A stretch of 64,000 nucleotides of DNA from CAVSDF01 sp963726715. GTDB lineage: Bacteria > Bacteroidota > Rhodothermia > Rhodothermales > BA12. The notes beneath the pieces were generated by a model, which searched no databases, was not told the origin of the DNA, and worked only from the letters and a program-made list of their open reading frames with translations. The stretch covers positions 310,001 to 374,000 of the forward strand of contig CAVSDF010000010.1 of NCBI GenBank assembly GCA_963726715.1, written 5' to 3'. The translations under genes and the position numbers were made by a program. Each line of letters opens with the position of its first letter. Position 1 is the first letter of the stretch. Positions 52,490 through 61,692 of the stretch are shown here, in pieces.

Positions 52490-52894
52490 TCAGCCGCGCG
52501 CGCGCAGCAGATCGACCGTTTCGACGGCGTGGCGCAGGTGCGGGATCACGATGCTGCCGCCGACGACGAGGGCCACGTTGAGGGCGTCGTCGAGTTCGGC
52601 GTCGCTGTACCCGGCCTCGACGCACTGTTCGAGGTGGTAGTCGATGCAGTCGTTGCAGCGCAGCACGGCGCTCGCCACGAGGCCGAGCAGTTCCTTGGTG
52701 CGCGCGTCGAGGGCGCCGTCGCGGTAGGCGGCGGTGTCGAGGGCGAAGAAGCGCTTGATGCCGACGTGCGTCTTCTCGTCGAGGATGCGGCGGTTCATGC
52801 GCGCGCGGTACGCGTCGAAGGCGTCGAGGCGCGAGGGCGCGGCAGACGCGGAGGAATCGGGGGCAGGCGTAGTTTCGGGCGACGAATCGGACAT
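52490..52894 (-). CDS. Carboxymuconolactone decarboxylase/AhpD-like protein
   Basis: A 134-residue all-helical protein with the AhpD redox motif C80-N-D-C83-x3-H87 in AVLRCNDCIDYHLEQCVEAG, and LDARTKELLGLVASA before it. The CxxC plus His is the alkylhydroperoxidase active site, so a peroxide- or thiol-related role is more likely than decarboxylation. The tail AVETVDLLRARG closes the bundle. ATG at 52894. The gene is divergent from the cyclo-ligase gene, with only 12 bp between start codons, so their promoters must overlap the coding starts. Confidence 0.88.
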   Translation of the reverse strand: MSDSSPETTPAPDSSASAAPSRLDAFDAYRARMNRRILDEKTHVGIKRFFALDTAAYRDGALDARTKELLGLVASAVLRCNDCIDYHLEQCVEAGYSDAELDDALNVALVVGGSIVIPHLRHAVETVDLLRARG

Positions 52895-52906
52895 GGGGAT
52901 CTGCGT

Positions 52907-53578
52907 ATGAATGGGGATGAAAAAGCAGCCAGCCGCGGCGCCACGAGGGCCGTGCCGGGCGATGTGGCGCGCTCGAAGCGGGAGGCGAGGGCGCGGTTCC
53001 TCGCCCGCCGCGCCGCCACGACGCCGGTCGAGCGCGTCCACACCGACGCGGCGCTCTGCGCGAACCTGCTGGCCTTCGTCGCGCGTCTCGGCGCCCGCGC
53101 CGTCCACGCGTACTGGCCCGCGCCCGAACGGGGCGAGCCGGACCTCGCGCCCGCCCTCGCCGCCCTCCACGGCTCGGGCGTCGTCGTCGCCCTGCCCCGC
53201 GTCGCCGCCCGCCGTCCGCCGACGCTCGCGCACCACGTCTGGGACGGGCGTCCGCTCGCGCCCGGCGCCTTCGGCCTCCTCGAACCCAGCGCCGACGCGC
53301 CCGCGGCCGACATCGCGGCCCTCGCCCTCGTCGTCGTCCCCGCCCTCGCCGTGGACCGGCGCGGCGTCCGGCTCGGCTACGGCGGCGGCTACTACGACGC
53401 CTTCCTCGCCGACTTGCTCGGGTGCTCATCGACCGTCTCACATCGCCCGGTTCTCGCCTGCGTGCTTCCCGGCGCCGCCGTCGCGTCCGCCGATCTTCCG
53501 TCCGAGCCGCACGACGTGCCGGTCGATGTCGTCGTCACCGAGGCAGGAGCCGTGTGGATGGCGCACGCGCGCTCGTAA
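52907..53578 (+). CDS. 5-formyltetrahydrofolate cyclo-ligase
   Basis: A 223-residue enzyme that uses ATP to turn 5-formyl-THF into 5,10-methenyl-THF in one-carbon metabolism. Signatures are KREARARFLARRA at the start, the HAYWPAPERGEPDLAPAL strand-helix, RPPTLAHHVWDG and GAFGLLEPSAD. The hallmark DRRGVRLGYGGGYYDAFLA (about 144-162) contains the phosphate-binding G-x-G-G-G-Y-Y-D. ATG at 52907 was chosen; a GTG 42 bp further in is also possible. It is probably followed by the PspC gene in the same transcript (52 bp gap). Confidence 0.92.
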   Translation: MNGDEKAASRGATRAVPGDVARSKREARARFLARRAATTPVERVHTDAALCANLLAFVARLGARAVHAYWPAPERGEPDLAPALAALHGSGVVVALPRVAARRPPTLAHHVWDGRPLAPGAFGLLEPSADAPAADIAALALVVVPALAVDRRGVRLGYGGGYYDAFLADLLGCSSTVSHRPVLACVLPGAAVASADLPSEPHDVPVDVVVTEAGAVWMAHARS

Positions 53579-53630
53579 CCTCAGGCGCCCACCGGCGTAC
53601 CTGCCCCCGCATTTTCTTCCGATCCGACGA

Positions 53631-54251
53631 ATGGCCTCCGCAACGCGCACCGCGACCCCGCGCGCCGACATCGACCTCGACGAATACTCGCAGGACGAGC
53701 TCGACACGCTCCTCTTCACCGACCAGGAGACCGACAAGCCACAAGCCCGCTACAACCTGCCGGCCATGATGGGCGTCGCCACGCTCCTCGTGACGCTCCT
53801 CTACATCGTCGGCGAGATCGGCGGCAAGGTGCTGCCGTTCCTGAACGGCGCGCTCGATTTCAGCGCTCTCGTGCCTGTCGCGCTCTTCGCCGCGCTCGGC
53901 ACCATCTTCGCCACCGTCGCCCGTCCGCGGCGGAAGCGGCGGCGCGACCGCGAGCGCACGCGCGTGAACATCAAGAAGACCGATGGCCTGCGCATGAGCC
54001 TGCCCGGTAGCGGCGCGCGCGGCAAGGGCACACGCCTGATGCGGGCGCGCAAGGGCAAGATCGCGGGCGTGGCCGGGGGCATCGCCGAGCACTTCGGCTG
54101 GGACCCGACGCTCGTGCGCCTCGGCTTCGTCGTCGCCGCCTTCCTGACACAGGGCATCGCTATTCCACTCTACATCTTGCTCGCCGTCGTGTTGCCCAAG
54201 CCCGAGGCCGTTTCGCTCGAAGAGCGCATCCGCATCATTCGGGATTCGTGA
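53631..54251 (+). CDS. PspC-domain membrane protein
   Basis: A 206-residue protein. An acidic N-terminus (IDLDEYSQDELDTLLFTDQE) precedes two transmembrane helices (about 45-64 and 77-96). A basic linker follows, then a C-terminal PspC domain (about 137-194): RARKGKIAGVAGGIAEHFGWDPTLVRLGFVVAAFL. PspC domains occur in phage-shock and envelope-stress proteins and often recruit partners at the membrane. The two extra helices and acidic head are unusual relative to the E. coli protein. ATG at 53631. Confidence 0.85.
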   Translation: MASATRTATPRADIDLDEYSQDELDTLLFTDQETDKPQARYNLPAMMGVATLLVTLLYIVGEIGGKVLPFLNGALDFSALVPVALFAALGTIFATVARPRRKRRRDRERTRVNIKKTDGLRMSLPGSGARGKGTRLMRARKGKIAGVAGGIAEHFGWDPTLVRLGFVVAAFLTQGIAIPLYILLAVVLPKPEAVSLEERIRIIRDS

Positions 54252-54329
54252 CGGCTGGGCACGGGTAAGTGTGTATTGGGAATTGTGCATCGGCTGGCAT
54301 TCCATATCCGATCGCCCATCCCCCAAATT

Positions 54330-54371
54330 GAGAAGGGCCGACCCCCACCGAAGCAGGCGCCGACCCTTCTC
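54330..54371. terminator. Bidirectional hairpin between convergent genes
   Basis: GAGAAGGGCCGAC (54330-54342) pairs with GCCGACCCTTCTC (54359-54371), with two mismatches inside the stem. It lies between the convergent PspC (ends 54251) and helical-protein (ends 54413) genes. Confidence 0.65.
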
Positions 54372-54412
54372 GCTCCCTCACCCTCACCGGGTGATCGAGG
54401 AGACCGCCGAGA

Positions 54413-54979
54413 TCAACCGCGCGACCATGCGCGCTGGGTGTTCTCGACCGCCTCGGAGATTTTCGATGTGTCGAAGCTGAGGTCCGGATGCTCCTTCGCC
54501 AGGTCCGTGATCGTGGTCATCGGGATGAGCTTCGAGAGCTCCATCAGGAGCGGCGTCACGTCGTTGAGGTGCCGACCGGCGAGGTCGGCGACGGCGGATT
54601 CGCCGAGCGAGAGGCCGAAGGCGTGCATCGCCGTGTAGCCCATCGCGGCAAGGCTGAGGGCCGTGTAGTCGTCGCGGAGATCACGCGTGATCTCGCTCTC
54701 ACGGAGCCGGTCATACAGCCCGGCGACGACGCCCGCAGCGGCCACGATGGCTTTCTTGACCCCCGATTCGCCTTCGCCGTCGTAGGCTTTCGCAAGTTCA
54801 TCGAGGGCGGCGACATGCGAAGTCAGCACGCGCTCGATGTCCATTACGATGCGATTGGCCGACACGTCAGACTTGACAGCCTCGCTCGCGCGCTGGCGTT
54901 GGACCGCTTCGAGGATGTGCTTCTCGAGCGCCGAAATGTCGGCGATGTGCTTGGTGATGAGGTCGTTGCGGGCGGACAT
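54413..54979 (-). CDS. Hypothetical helical-bundle protein
   Basis: A 188-residue soluble protein, almost wholly helical by composition: NDLITKHIADISALEKHIL, ERVLTSHVAALDELAKAYDG, KAIVAAAGVVAGLYDRLRES, LSLAAMGYTAMHAFGLSLGE and DLAGRHLNDVTPLLMELSKL. The spacing of four or five amphipathic helices, with scattered His/Glu, resembles ferritin-like DUF892-type bundles, but a full di-iron set (two ExxH) was not found. The Ser/Asn/Thr content is higher than in neighbours. It may be a stress-related protein; the function is not assigned. ATG at 54979. Confidence 0.75.
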   Translation of the reverse strand: MSARNDLITKHIADISALEKHILEAVQRQRASEAVKSDVSANRIVMDIERVLTSHVAALDELAKAYDGEGESGVKKAIVAAAGVVAGLYDRLRESEITRDLRDDYTALSLAAMGYTAMHAFGLSLGESAVADLAGRHLNDVTPLLMELSKLIPMTTITDLAKEHPDLSFDTSKISEAVENTQRAWSRG

Positions 54980-55078
54980 AGGGTGCCGGGGTTCGTGAAG
55001 CTGCGGTTGACAACACGGCCTCCCGGAAAAGGCGCCCGGCCAATCGTGACCGTCCGGTCACGCGCTCCGGCTTCCGTG

Positions 55079-56419
55079 TTACGAGGGTGAAACCCTATCC
55101 TGCACCCTACTCGCCACCTCCCCGGACGACGCCTCTCCGACCGGCCCGGCGAGGGTCGTCACGAGCCGCGCAGGGTCGAGGTGGCGGGCGAGGGCGGCGT
55201 TGACCTCGTCGGCGGTGAGGGCGGCGACGAGACCGGCGAAGCGATCCGGGTAGTCGGCGCCGAGGCGCTGGTCGAGGGCCGCGAGCTGCGCCGCCGCCGC
55301 CCCGCCCGACGTGCTGAGACCGACGCGCTGCTGCCCCCCGAGCGTCGCCGCCACGCGGGCCACATCGGCGGCGGACACGCCTTCGCGCGCGAACCCCTCG
55401 ACCTCGCGCCGCGTCGTCTCGATGCCGCGCTCGAGATGCTCGGGGCTGAGCGTGACGCCGACCTCGACGTGCCCACCGTGACGCGCGTCGATGCCGTCGA
55501 GGTGGGCGTGGATGCCGTAGGTGAGGCCGTCGCGGTCGCGGACGGTCTGCATCAGGCGGCTTGAAAAGTTGCCGCCGAGCGCGAAGACGGCGACGCGGAG
55601 GGCGAGGTAGTCGGCGTCGCCGCGGCGCAGCGCGAGGGCGTGGCCGAGGCGCACGTCGGCGCTCGACGTGCCGGGCACGGCGGACGACAGGCGAACCGGC
55701 ACGCCATCGAGCGGCGCGGGAACGTCGGGGTCGGGAACGGCGCGGGCGCGGACGCCGAAGGGGGCGGTGAGGGCGGCGAGGTCGAGACCGGCCACATCGC
55801 CGCCGAAGGCGAGGGTGATCGGCGCGTCGGCGAGGCCGAGGGCGTGGACGCGCGCGGCGTCGGCGCGGGTGAGGTCGGCGAGGATCGCGGTCGCTTCGGC
55901 GAAGGTGCGGCTGTATCCGGGGTGCGTCGGCGGGAAGAGCGCGCGGTGGAGCAGGCCGTCGGCGTGGGCGCCGGGGTCGTCTTCGGCGCCCTTGATGGCG
56001 GCGAGGAGACGGGCGCGGGCCTTGTCGACTTCGTCCGCGTCGAAGAGCGGGTCGGCGAGCTGCTCGGCGGCGAGCGCGAGGACGCCCGCGATGTCGGCCA
56101 CGAGCGCACGTCCGGAGATGCCGACGCGGTCGCCGTGCGACGAGAACGAGAGGGACGCGCCGCGCGCGTCGAGCCACTCGGCGATGTCGTGGCGCGAGCG
56201 GCCGGTCGTCCCCTTGTCGAGGAGCCGGACGGCGAGCGCAAGAGCCAGATCGTCGGCACCGCCCGGCACCGTATCGACCGGCATCGACGCCCGGAACGAC
56301 ACGACGCCCGGCGCGAGCGCCGACCGCATCGCCACAACGCCCGCCGGCACGGTTACGACCGCGAAGGCGGGCTCGACGACGACAGATCCGACCACGTCGG
56401 AGGAAACAGAATCAGACAT
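55079..56419 (-). CDS. M16-family peptidase-like protein without zinc motif (partner subunit)
   Basis: A 446-residue protein with the two-lobed M16 fold. ALAVRLLDKGTTGRSRHDIAEWLDARG stands where the first lobe of M16 enzymes has its HxxEH helix; no HxxEH is present, so it should be inactive. The second lobe keeps GGNFSSRLMQTVRDRDGLTYGIHAHL, a substrate-binding motif of M16 partners. No signal peptide is visible. It lies 138 bp downstream of the catalytic M16 gene, the usual pairing of active and inactive M16 subunits. The pair probably forms a chamber that degrades peptides. Confidence 0.88.
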   Translation of the reverse strand: MSDSVSSDVVGSVVVEPAFAVVTVPAGVVAMRSALAPGVVSFRASMPVDTVPGGADDLALALAVRLLDKGTTGRSRHDIAEWLDARGASLSFSSHGDRVGISGRALVADIAGVLALAAEQLADPLFDADEVDKARARLLAAIKGAEDDPGAHADGLLHRALFPPTHPGYSRTFAEATAILADLTRADAARVHALGLADAPITLAFGGDVAGLDLAALTAPFGVRARAVPDPDVPAPLDGVPVRLSSAVPGTSSADVRLGHALALRRGDADYLALRVAVFALGGNFSSRLMQTVRDRDGLTYGIHAHLDGIDARHGGHVEVGVTLSPEHLERGIETTRREVEGFAREGVSAADVARVAATLGGQQRVGLSTSGGAAAAQLAALDQRLGADYPDRFAGLVAALTADEVNAALARHLDPARLVTTLAGPVGEASSGEVASRVQDRVSPS

Positions 56420-56439
56420 CGATCAAGAGAAGTATAGAG

Positions 56440-56540
56440 ACGCATCGGGGATGCGTCTGCGCGGTGGAGCATTCCCCGCGACGGTCTGCTAGAGAGGGCC
56501 GTCTTGTCCCCTCCCTTTCGGAAAGGGCTTGAAGATGGGG
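56440..56540. other. Two hairpins between the M16 genes
   Basis: AGACGCATCGGGGATGCGTCT (about 56439-56459) forms a perfect stem, and CCCTTTCGGAAAGGG (about 56512-56526) a smaller one. They lie between the two M16 genes and could cap or attenuate the transcript. A short AGTATAGAG just before the second gene could be promoter-like. Confidence 0.4.
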
Positions 56541-56557
56541 TTGGACGGGGTCACCTG

Positions 56558-57909
56558 TCACGTGGGCAGGTGATGCCCCACCGTGAGGGCATCGTCGCGC
56601 AGGTAGGCCGCGGCGACGCGCTGCACGTCGGCGGCGGTGACGGCGGCGAGGCGGGCGCGGGCGGTGACGAAGAGCCGCCAGTCGCCCGCCGCGATGGCTT
56701 CGTTGAGCGCCGACGCGGCGGCAAAGGCGCCGTCGCGGGCGTAGGCTTCGCTTGCGCGGACCATCCCGGCCACGCGGTCGAGTTCGTCTTGCGTCACGCC
56801 GTCGGCCACGCGGGCGATTTCGGCGCGGATGGCGGCTTCGAGGGTGTCGAGCGTGACGCCGGGGACGGGCTGGGCGTAGGCGGCGAAGAGGCCCGGATCG
56901 CGCAGGCGCGACGCGCTCGCTCCGACGAATGTCGCCAGTCCGGAATCCACGAGGGCGCGGTGGAGGCGGCTCGTCTTGCCGGTGGCCAGGAGCGCGGCGA
57001 GGAGGGCGAGGGCGTCGGCGTCGGGGTGCGTGGCCTCGGGCGTCTTCCATCCCATCACGAGCGTGCCGAGTTGCGCCGCCTGCCGCAGCACGACGCGCCG
57101 CTCGCCGACCTGCTCCGGCTCGCGCGTCACCACGTCCGGCACCGGCGTCTCGGGCCGTCCGATGGCCGCGAAGTGGCGGTCGACGAGGTCGAGCGCCTCG
57201 TCCACCGACACGCCGCCGATGACGGTCGCGGTCGCGTTCTCCGGCCAGTAGAAGGCGTCGTAGAAGCCGCGCAGGCCGCTCGCCGTCACCGCCTCCACGT
57301 CCGAGCGCCAGCCGATGGTCGGGTGGCCGTACGGGTGGGCGAGGTAGGCGCGCGGCCCAGACGAGGTGGTAGAGGCGCCGGAACGGGTCGTTGTCGCCGC
57401 GGTCGAGTTCGTTGAGGATGACCGTCTTCTCGCTCGCGACGGCTTCCGGCGGAGAGGCGCGCGCCGCGCATCCGGTCGGCCTCGATCTCGACGGCGAGGG
57501 CGAGGTGCTCGGCGGGCAGGACGGCGAAGTAGTTGGTGCGGTCGAGCCACGTCGTCGCGTTGACCTGCGCGCCGAGGCTCTGCAGGGCCTGGAAGACCGA
57601 CGTTCCGGCCTCGGCGTTGAAGCGGTCGGTGCCCTTGAACATCAGGTGTTCGAGGAAGTGCGTCGCCCCGGTCAGCCCCAGCCCCTCGTTGCGGCTGCCG
57701 ACGCGGTAGGTGACCATGAACGTGGCGACCGGGCTGCCGGGCTGCTCCATCACCAGCACGCTCAGGCCGGTCGCGCGGTGCCGGAAGGCGCGGATGCCGC
57801 CGAGCGCGTCGGTGGCCTCGAAGGCCGGGTGCGGGGAATCGAGCGCGGTGTCGGGCGCGGGGTCGAGGAGATCGGAGGCCGGGTCGAGGACCGGGGCGGC
57901 GGAGGGCAT
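56558..57909 (-). CDS. M16-family zinc metallopeptidase (two apparent frameshifts)
   Basis: The catalytic M16 (insulinase/processing-peptidase) subunit, about 450 residues. The zinc motif HxxEH is present in GATHFLEHLMFKGTDRF, and a distal Glu in SEKTVILNELDRGDNDPFRR supplies the third ligand. The second lobe has HPYGHPTIGWRSDVEAV, TVIGGVSVDEALDLVDRHFA and the TSRLHRALVDSGLATF substrate-binding motif. The frame changes at about 57460 and 57358; each is one extra base, and both sides are well conserved, so sequencing insertions are likely. ATG at 57909 was chosen. No signal peptide is seen, suggesting a cytoplasmic site. Confidence 0.85.
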
Positions 57910-57970
57910 GGCGAGGCGGGATGACGGCAGCGCCAACGCACGGGGGCGCGAGCGGATGCGGGGGTGACGG

Positions 57971-58125
57971 CCTCCCTCCCCCTCCGCCCTTCCCTTCGGG
58001 ACCTCCTTGCGTCGGTTCGGGCACCGGCCCCCTCCGCCCTTCGGGCACCTCCCCCGCTCGCGGGGGAGGACCGCCGCGGAGCGCGCCCAGCGCGCAGCGG
58101 CAGGTGGGGGCCAGCGCGCCGGGCC
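57971..58125. repeat. Dispersed GC-rich hairpin repeat, family C
   Basis: CCCCCTCCGCCCTTCGGGCACC is followed by TCCCCCGCTCGCGGGGGAGG, then GCGCAGCGGCAGGTGGGGGCC. A partial second unit precedes it (CTCCGCCCTTCCCTTCGGGACC). It is the best match to the copy at 15055 and lies between polA (ends 58139) and the M16 gene. Confidence 0.7.
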
Positions 58126-58138
58126 ACGGTTGGCCCGG

Positions 58139-61100
58139 TCAGTGCGCGTCGAGCCAGTTGACCCCGACGCCCGTCTCTACGTCCACCGGCACGCCGCCGG
58201 GCAGGGCGAGCGCGCCGGTCATCTCCTCGCGCACGAGCGCGGCGAGGGCGTCGGCCTCCTCCGGCGGGGTTTCGAAGACGAGTTCGTCGTGGACCTGCAG
58301 GAGCATCCGCGCCTGCATCCCCGACTCCTTCAACCGACGCTCGATGGCCACCATCGCCCGCTTGATCATGTCCGCCTGCGTGCCCTGGATCGGCATGTTG
58401 ACGGCCTCGCGCTCGGCGGCGGCGCGGTCGGTGTGGTTGGCGGCGTTCAGGTTCGGCATGTAGCGCCGCCGCCCGAGGACGGTCTCGACGTATCCCGTCG
58501 TTCGCGCCGTCTCGACGATCTCGCCGAGGTACTGCATCACGCGCGGGTAGGCGGCGCGGTAGGCGGTGATGAGCGCGGCCGCCTCCTCGCGCGTGCCCTT
58601 GAGGCGCTGCGCGAGGCCGAAGGCGGAGACGCCGTACGGGATGCCGTAGTTGACCTCCTTGGCCTTGCGGCGCTGGTCGCGCGTGACCTCGTCTGGAGAG
58701 ATCCCGTAGACGCGCGCCGCCGCCGCCGTGTGGATGTCCTCGCCGCTCGCGAACGACGCCCGCAGGCCCTCGTCGCCCGAGAGCGCGGCGAGGATGCGGA
58801 GCTCGATCTGCACGTAGTCGGCGGCCATGAGCAGCCAGCCCGGCTCGGGCACGAACGCGCGGCGGATCTCGCGCCCGACCTCGGTGCGGATCGGGATGTT
58901 CTGGAGGTTCGGCTTGTCGGCGGAGAGGCGCCCGGTCGAGGTGCGCGTCTGGTTGAACTGCGTGTGGACGCGGCCCGTCTCCGGGTTGGCGAGCGCGAGG
59001 AGCGCGTCGGTGTAGGTCGACTTGAGCTTGAAGAGGCGCCGGTAGTCGAGAATGAGCGCTACGAACGGGCTTTGCTCGGCCAGATCGGCCAGCACCGCCT
59101 CATTCGTCGAGCGCTTGCCGGTCGCGGTCTTCTTGCCCGCCTTGAGGCCCATCTCGTCGAAGAGGACGTCGGCGAGTTGGATCGGCGAGTTGAGGTTGAA
59201 CTCGCGCCCGGCGCCCTCGAAGATCTGCGCCCGAAGCTCGATCAGCGCCGCGTCGAGCGTGCGCGAGATGTCGCCGAGCACGCCCGAGTCGACACGGATG
59301 CCCGCGCGCTCCATCGCCACGAGGACCGGCACGAGGGGGAATTCCATCGTCTCGGCAATCTCCGTCATCCCCGGCACCTTGGCCAGGGCGTCTTTGAGGA
59401 TCGGGTAGAGGCGCAGCGTGATGTCGGCGTCTTCGGCGGCGTACGGCCCGGCGAGGTCGATCGGCACATCGCGCATCGTGATCTGACTGCGACCCGTCCC
59501 GATCAGGTCGGTGATCGGGATCATGCGGTAGCTCAGGTACTTTCGCGCGAGCGTGTCGAGCGCGTGCAGTTCCTCGGGGGCGACGAGGTAGTGCGCGACG
59601 AGCGTGTCGAAGATGGGCCCGGCCACCTCGATGCCCGCGCGGGCGAGGATGAGGAAGTCGTATTTGAGATTCTGCCCCACTTTGAGCGCGCCGCCGGTGT
59701 AGAACGGGCGCAGCACGTCGAGGATCGTCGGCTCGTCGGTGCCGTCGGGGAGCGGGACGGGCACGTAGACGCCCTGCCCCGCCGCCCACGCGAACGAGAG
59801 GCCGACGAGGCCCGCCTCCAGGGCGTTGGTGCTCGTCGTCTCGGTGTCCATCGAGACGGTCTCGTGCGTGGCGAGTCTCGGCCGCGAGACGGTCGAGGTC
59901 ATCGCGCGTGCGGACGATCTGGTAGTCGACCGCCGCCTCGTCGTAGGCGTCGACGCCGGTGAGCTGGTCGCGCGAGGCGCCTTCGGGGGCGTTGAGGCCG
60001 AAGTCGAAGGACAGCGACGGGTCGTCGTCGGGAAGGAGCGTCGAGCCGCGGCCCGCGAACCCGCCCGGGGTGAACTTCGGCACGTCGAACAGGTCGGCGT
60101 GGCCGCCCTTCGCCTGCCCTTCGGAGAAGCGGCGGGTGAGGCTGCGGAATTCGAGGCGGTCGAAGATGCGGTGGAGCGCGGCGGGGTCGTGGGTGCCGAC
60201 TTCGAGCTTCGCCCAGTCGAGCGGCACGTCGAGGCCGGTCTCGATGGTCACGAGCGCCTTCGAGAGCCGCGCGGCGTCGGCGTGATCCGTCAGCCCCTCG
60301 CGGGCGCGCTTGCCCTTGACATCGGCGGCGTTCTCCAGGAGCGACTCGACCGATCCGTACTGCTGCACGAGGGCGATGGCCGTCTTCTCGCCGATGCCCG
60401 GCACGCCCGGCACGTTGTCCGACGCGTCGCCCATGAGCGCGAGCACATCGACGAACTGGGGCGGCTCTAGGCCGTATTCGTCGCGGAAGCGCGCCTCCGT
60501 CATCGTCTCGAACTCCTCGCCGCGGTGGGCCGGGCGGAAGATGGAGACGTGCTCGGTGAGCAGCTGGCGGAAGTCTTTGTCCGGCGAGACGATCACCACA
60601 TCGGCACCGTCGGCCTCCGCCTTGCGGGCGAGGCTCCCGATGACATCGTCGGCCTCGACGCCCGGCGTTTTGAGGATGGGCAGGTCGAAGGCGTCGACGA
60701 CCTCCTCGATCCACGGCAGGTTGAGGCGCAGATCGTCCGGCATGGGCGGACGGTGGGCCTTGTAGTCGGGGTACATCTCGCTCCGGAACGTCTCGCGGTC
60801 GCCGCCCGCGTCGAAGACGACGGCGAGGTGCTCCATCCGGTGGTCGTCGATGAGCTTGAGGAGCGAGTTGGTGAAGCCGAACGTCGCGCTCGTGTTCTCG
60901 CCCTTGCCGTTGACGAGCGGGCGGGCGATGAAGATGAAGTGGCTGCGGTAGGCGAGCGCCATCGCGTCGAGCAGGTACAGCGTGCGGCGCGGGGGGGGGG
61001 CCGTTGGTGAGTTGTGGGTTGTGGGTTGTGGGTCGAGGGCGCGGGCGGCGCGTCGTCGGTCGTCGGCGCAGTAGCGGATGGTGCGGGCGCAGCGGCGGGC

Positions 61101-61201
61101 GACGGATCGGGCGCGGCGGCGACAGTCGCGGCAGAGGGCTCGGGAGCGGCGGAGAAGAGGTCCACGGGCGGAGGGGGAATCGACGCGTCAAGATCGGGCA
61201 C
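58139..61201 (-). CDS. polA: DNA polymerase I (two apparent frameshifts; Pro/Ala-rich N-terminal extension)
   Basis: Replication and repair polymerase. The 5'-3' exonuclease/flap domain begins TLYLLDAMALAYRSHFIFIA and has DAGGDRETFRSEMYPDYKAH, KTPGVEADDVIGSLA and VPGVPGIGEKTA. The 3'-5' exonuclease keeps its catalytic DxE (SMDTETTSTNAL), so proofreading should be active. The polymerase has motif A (MAADYVQIELRILAALSG), the O helix RRKAKEVNYGIPYG, and motif C (LLQVHDELVFE). One extra base near 59871-59884 breaks the frame before the proofreading motif. A second change falls in a run of ten C/G at 60991-61000; one more base would join the domain to a Pro/Ala-rich extension starting at GTG 61201. 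Without it the start would be the ATG at 60962. Confidence 0.9.
60991..61000. repeat. Homopolymeric G(10)/C(10) tract at the start of polA
   Basis: The longest homopolymer in the window. Read on the minus strand it gives Pro codons between the low-complexity N-terminus (STHNPQPTTHQ) and RRTLYLLDAMALAYR. In the given length the two sides are out of frame. Confidence 0.75.
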
Positions 61202-61692
61202 ACCCGTGCCGCCCCGGCGTCACCCGTTGGCGACGTTCACGGGGCGGTCGCGCTCGTCCCCTGCGGATATGCCGCACGGCGCCACGACATCCCCGGATCT
61301 ACTGCTTGCCACCCCGGCACCTCCCCCGCTACGCGGCTTGCACATGGACTCTTGACACTGCGCGTATCCGCGCGGTATTGTCGGATATGCGACACGGTGC
61401 CGCATCGTCACTGGTTATGGGGCTTTTCACCGCAGCTGCCGTCCCCTGTGCTGAACCGCACGATAGCTCGAGTCGGAGAAATGGCCCGCAAAGCCGACGA
61501 AGGCCTCTGCGGTTTCGGCTCGCCCGAACGTCGGCGCTGTTGGCGCTTCGTCCCGCCGTTGTGCCCTCGGCTTCGGCGGACGCTCTCCTTGCAGCAAAGC
61601 CCCTGCTGGTAGACCCTGCAGGCGACTCGTCCGGGCGGCGGGTCGTAGATTGCGCGGTGTGGCCGCCGCCGCGCCCCTCCGTTCCCACCCCG
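61202..61692. other. Intergenic region between divergent polA and threonine-synthase-like genes
   Basis: This 491 bp stretch has no convincing gene. A degenerate family C fragment is at 61262-61340 (CCCCTGCGGATATGCCGC, CACCTCCCCCGCTACGCGG). TTGACACTGCGCG at 61353 could be a -35-like element. A TAGATTG box at 61646-61652 probably belongs to the downstream gene. Confidence 0.45.
61646..61652 (+). promoter_or_regulatory. Possible TAnnTTG-type -7 promoter box of the threonine-synthase-like gene
   Basis: TAGATTG lies about 40-47 bp before the ATG at 61693, resembling the Bacteroidota TAnnTTTG box. No -33 TTG partner is evident. Confidence 0.33.
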
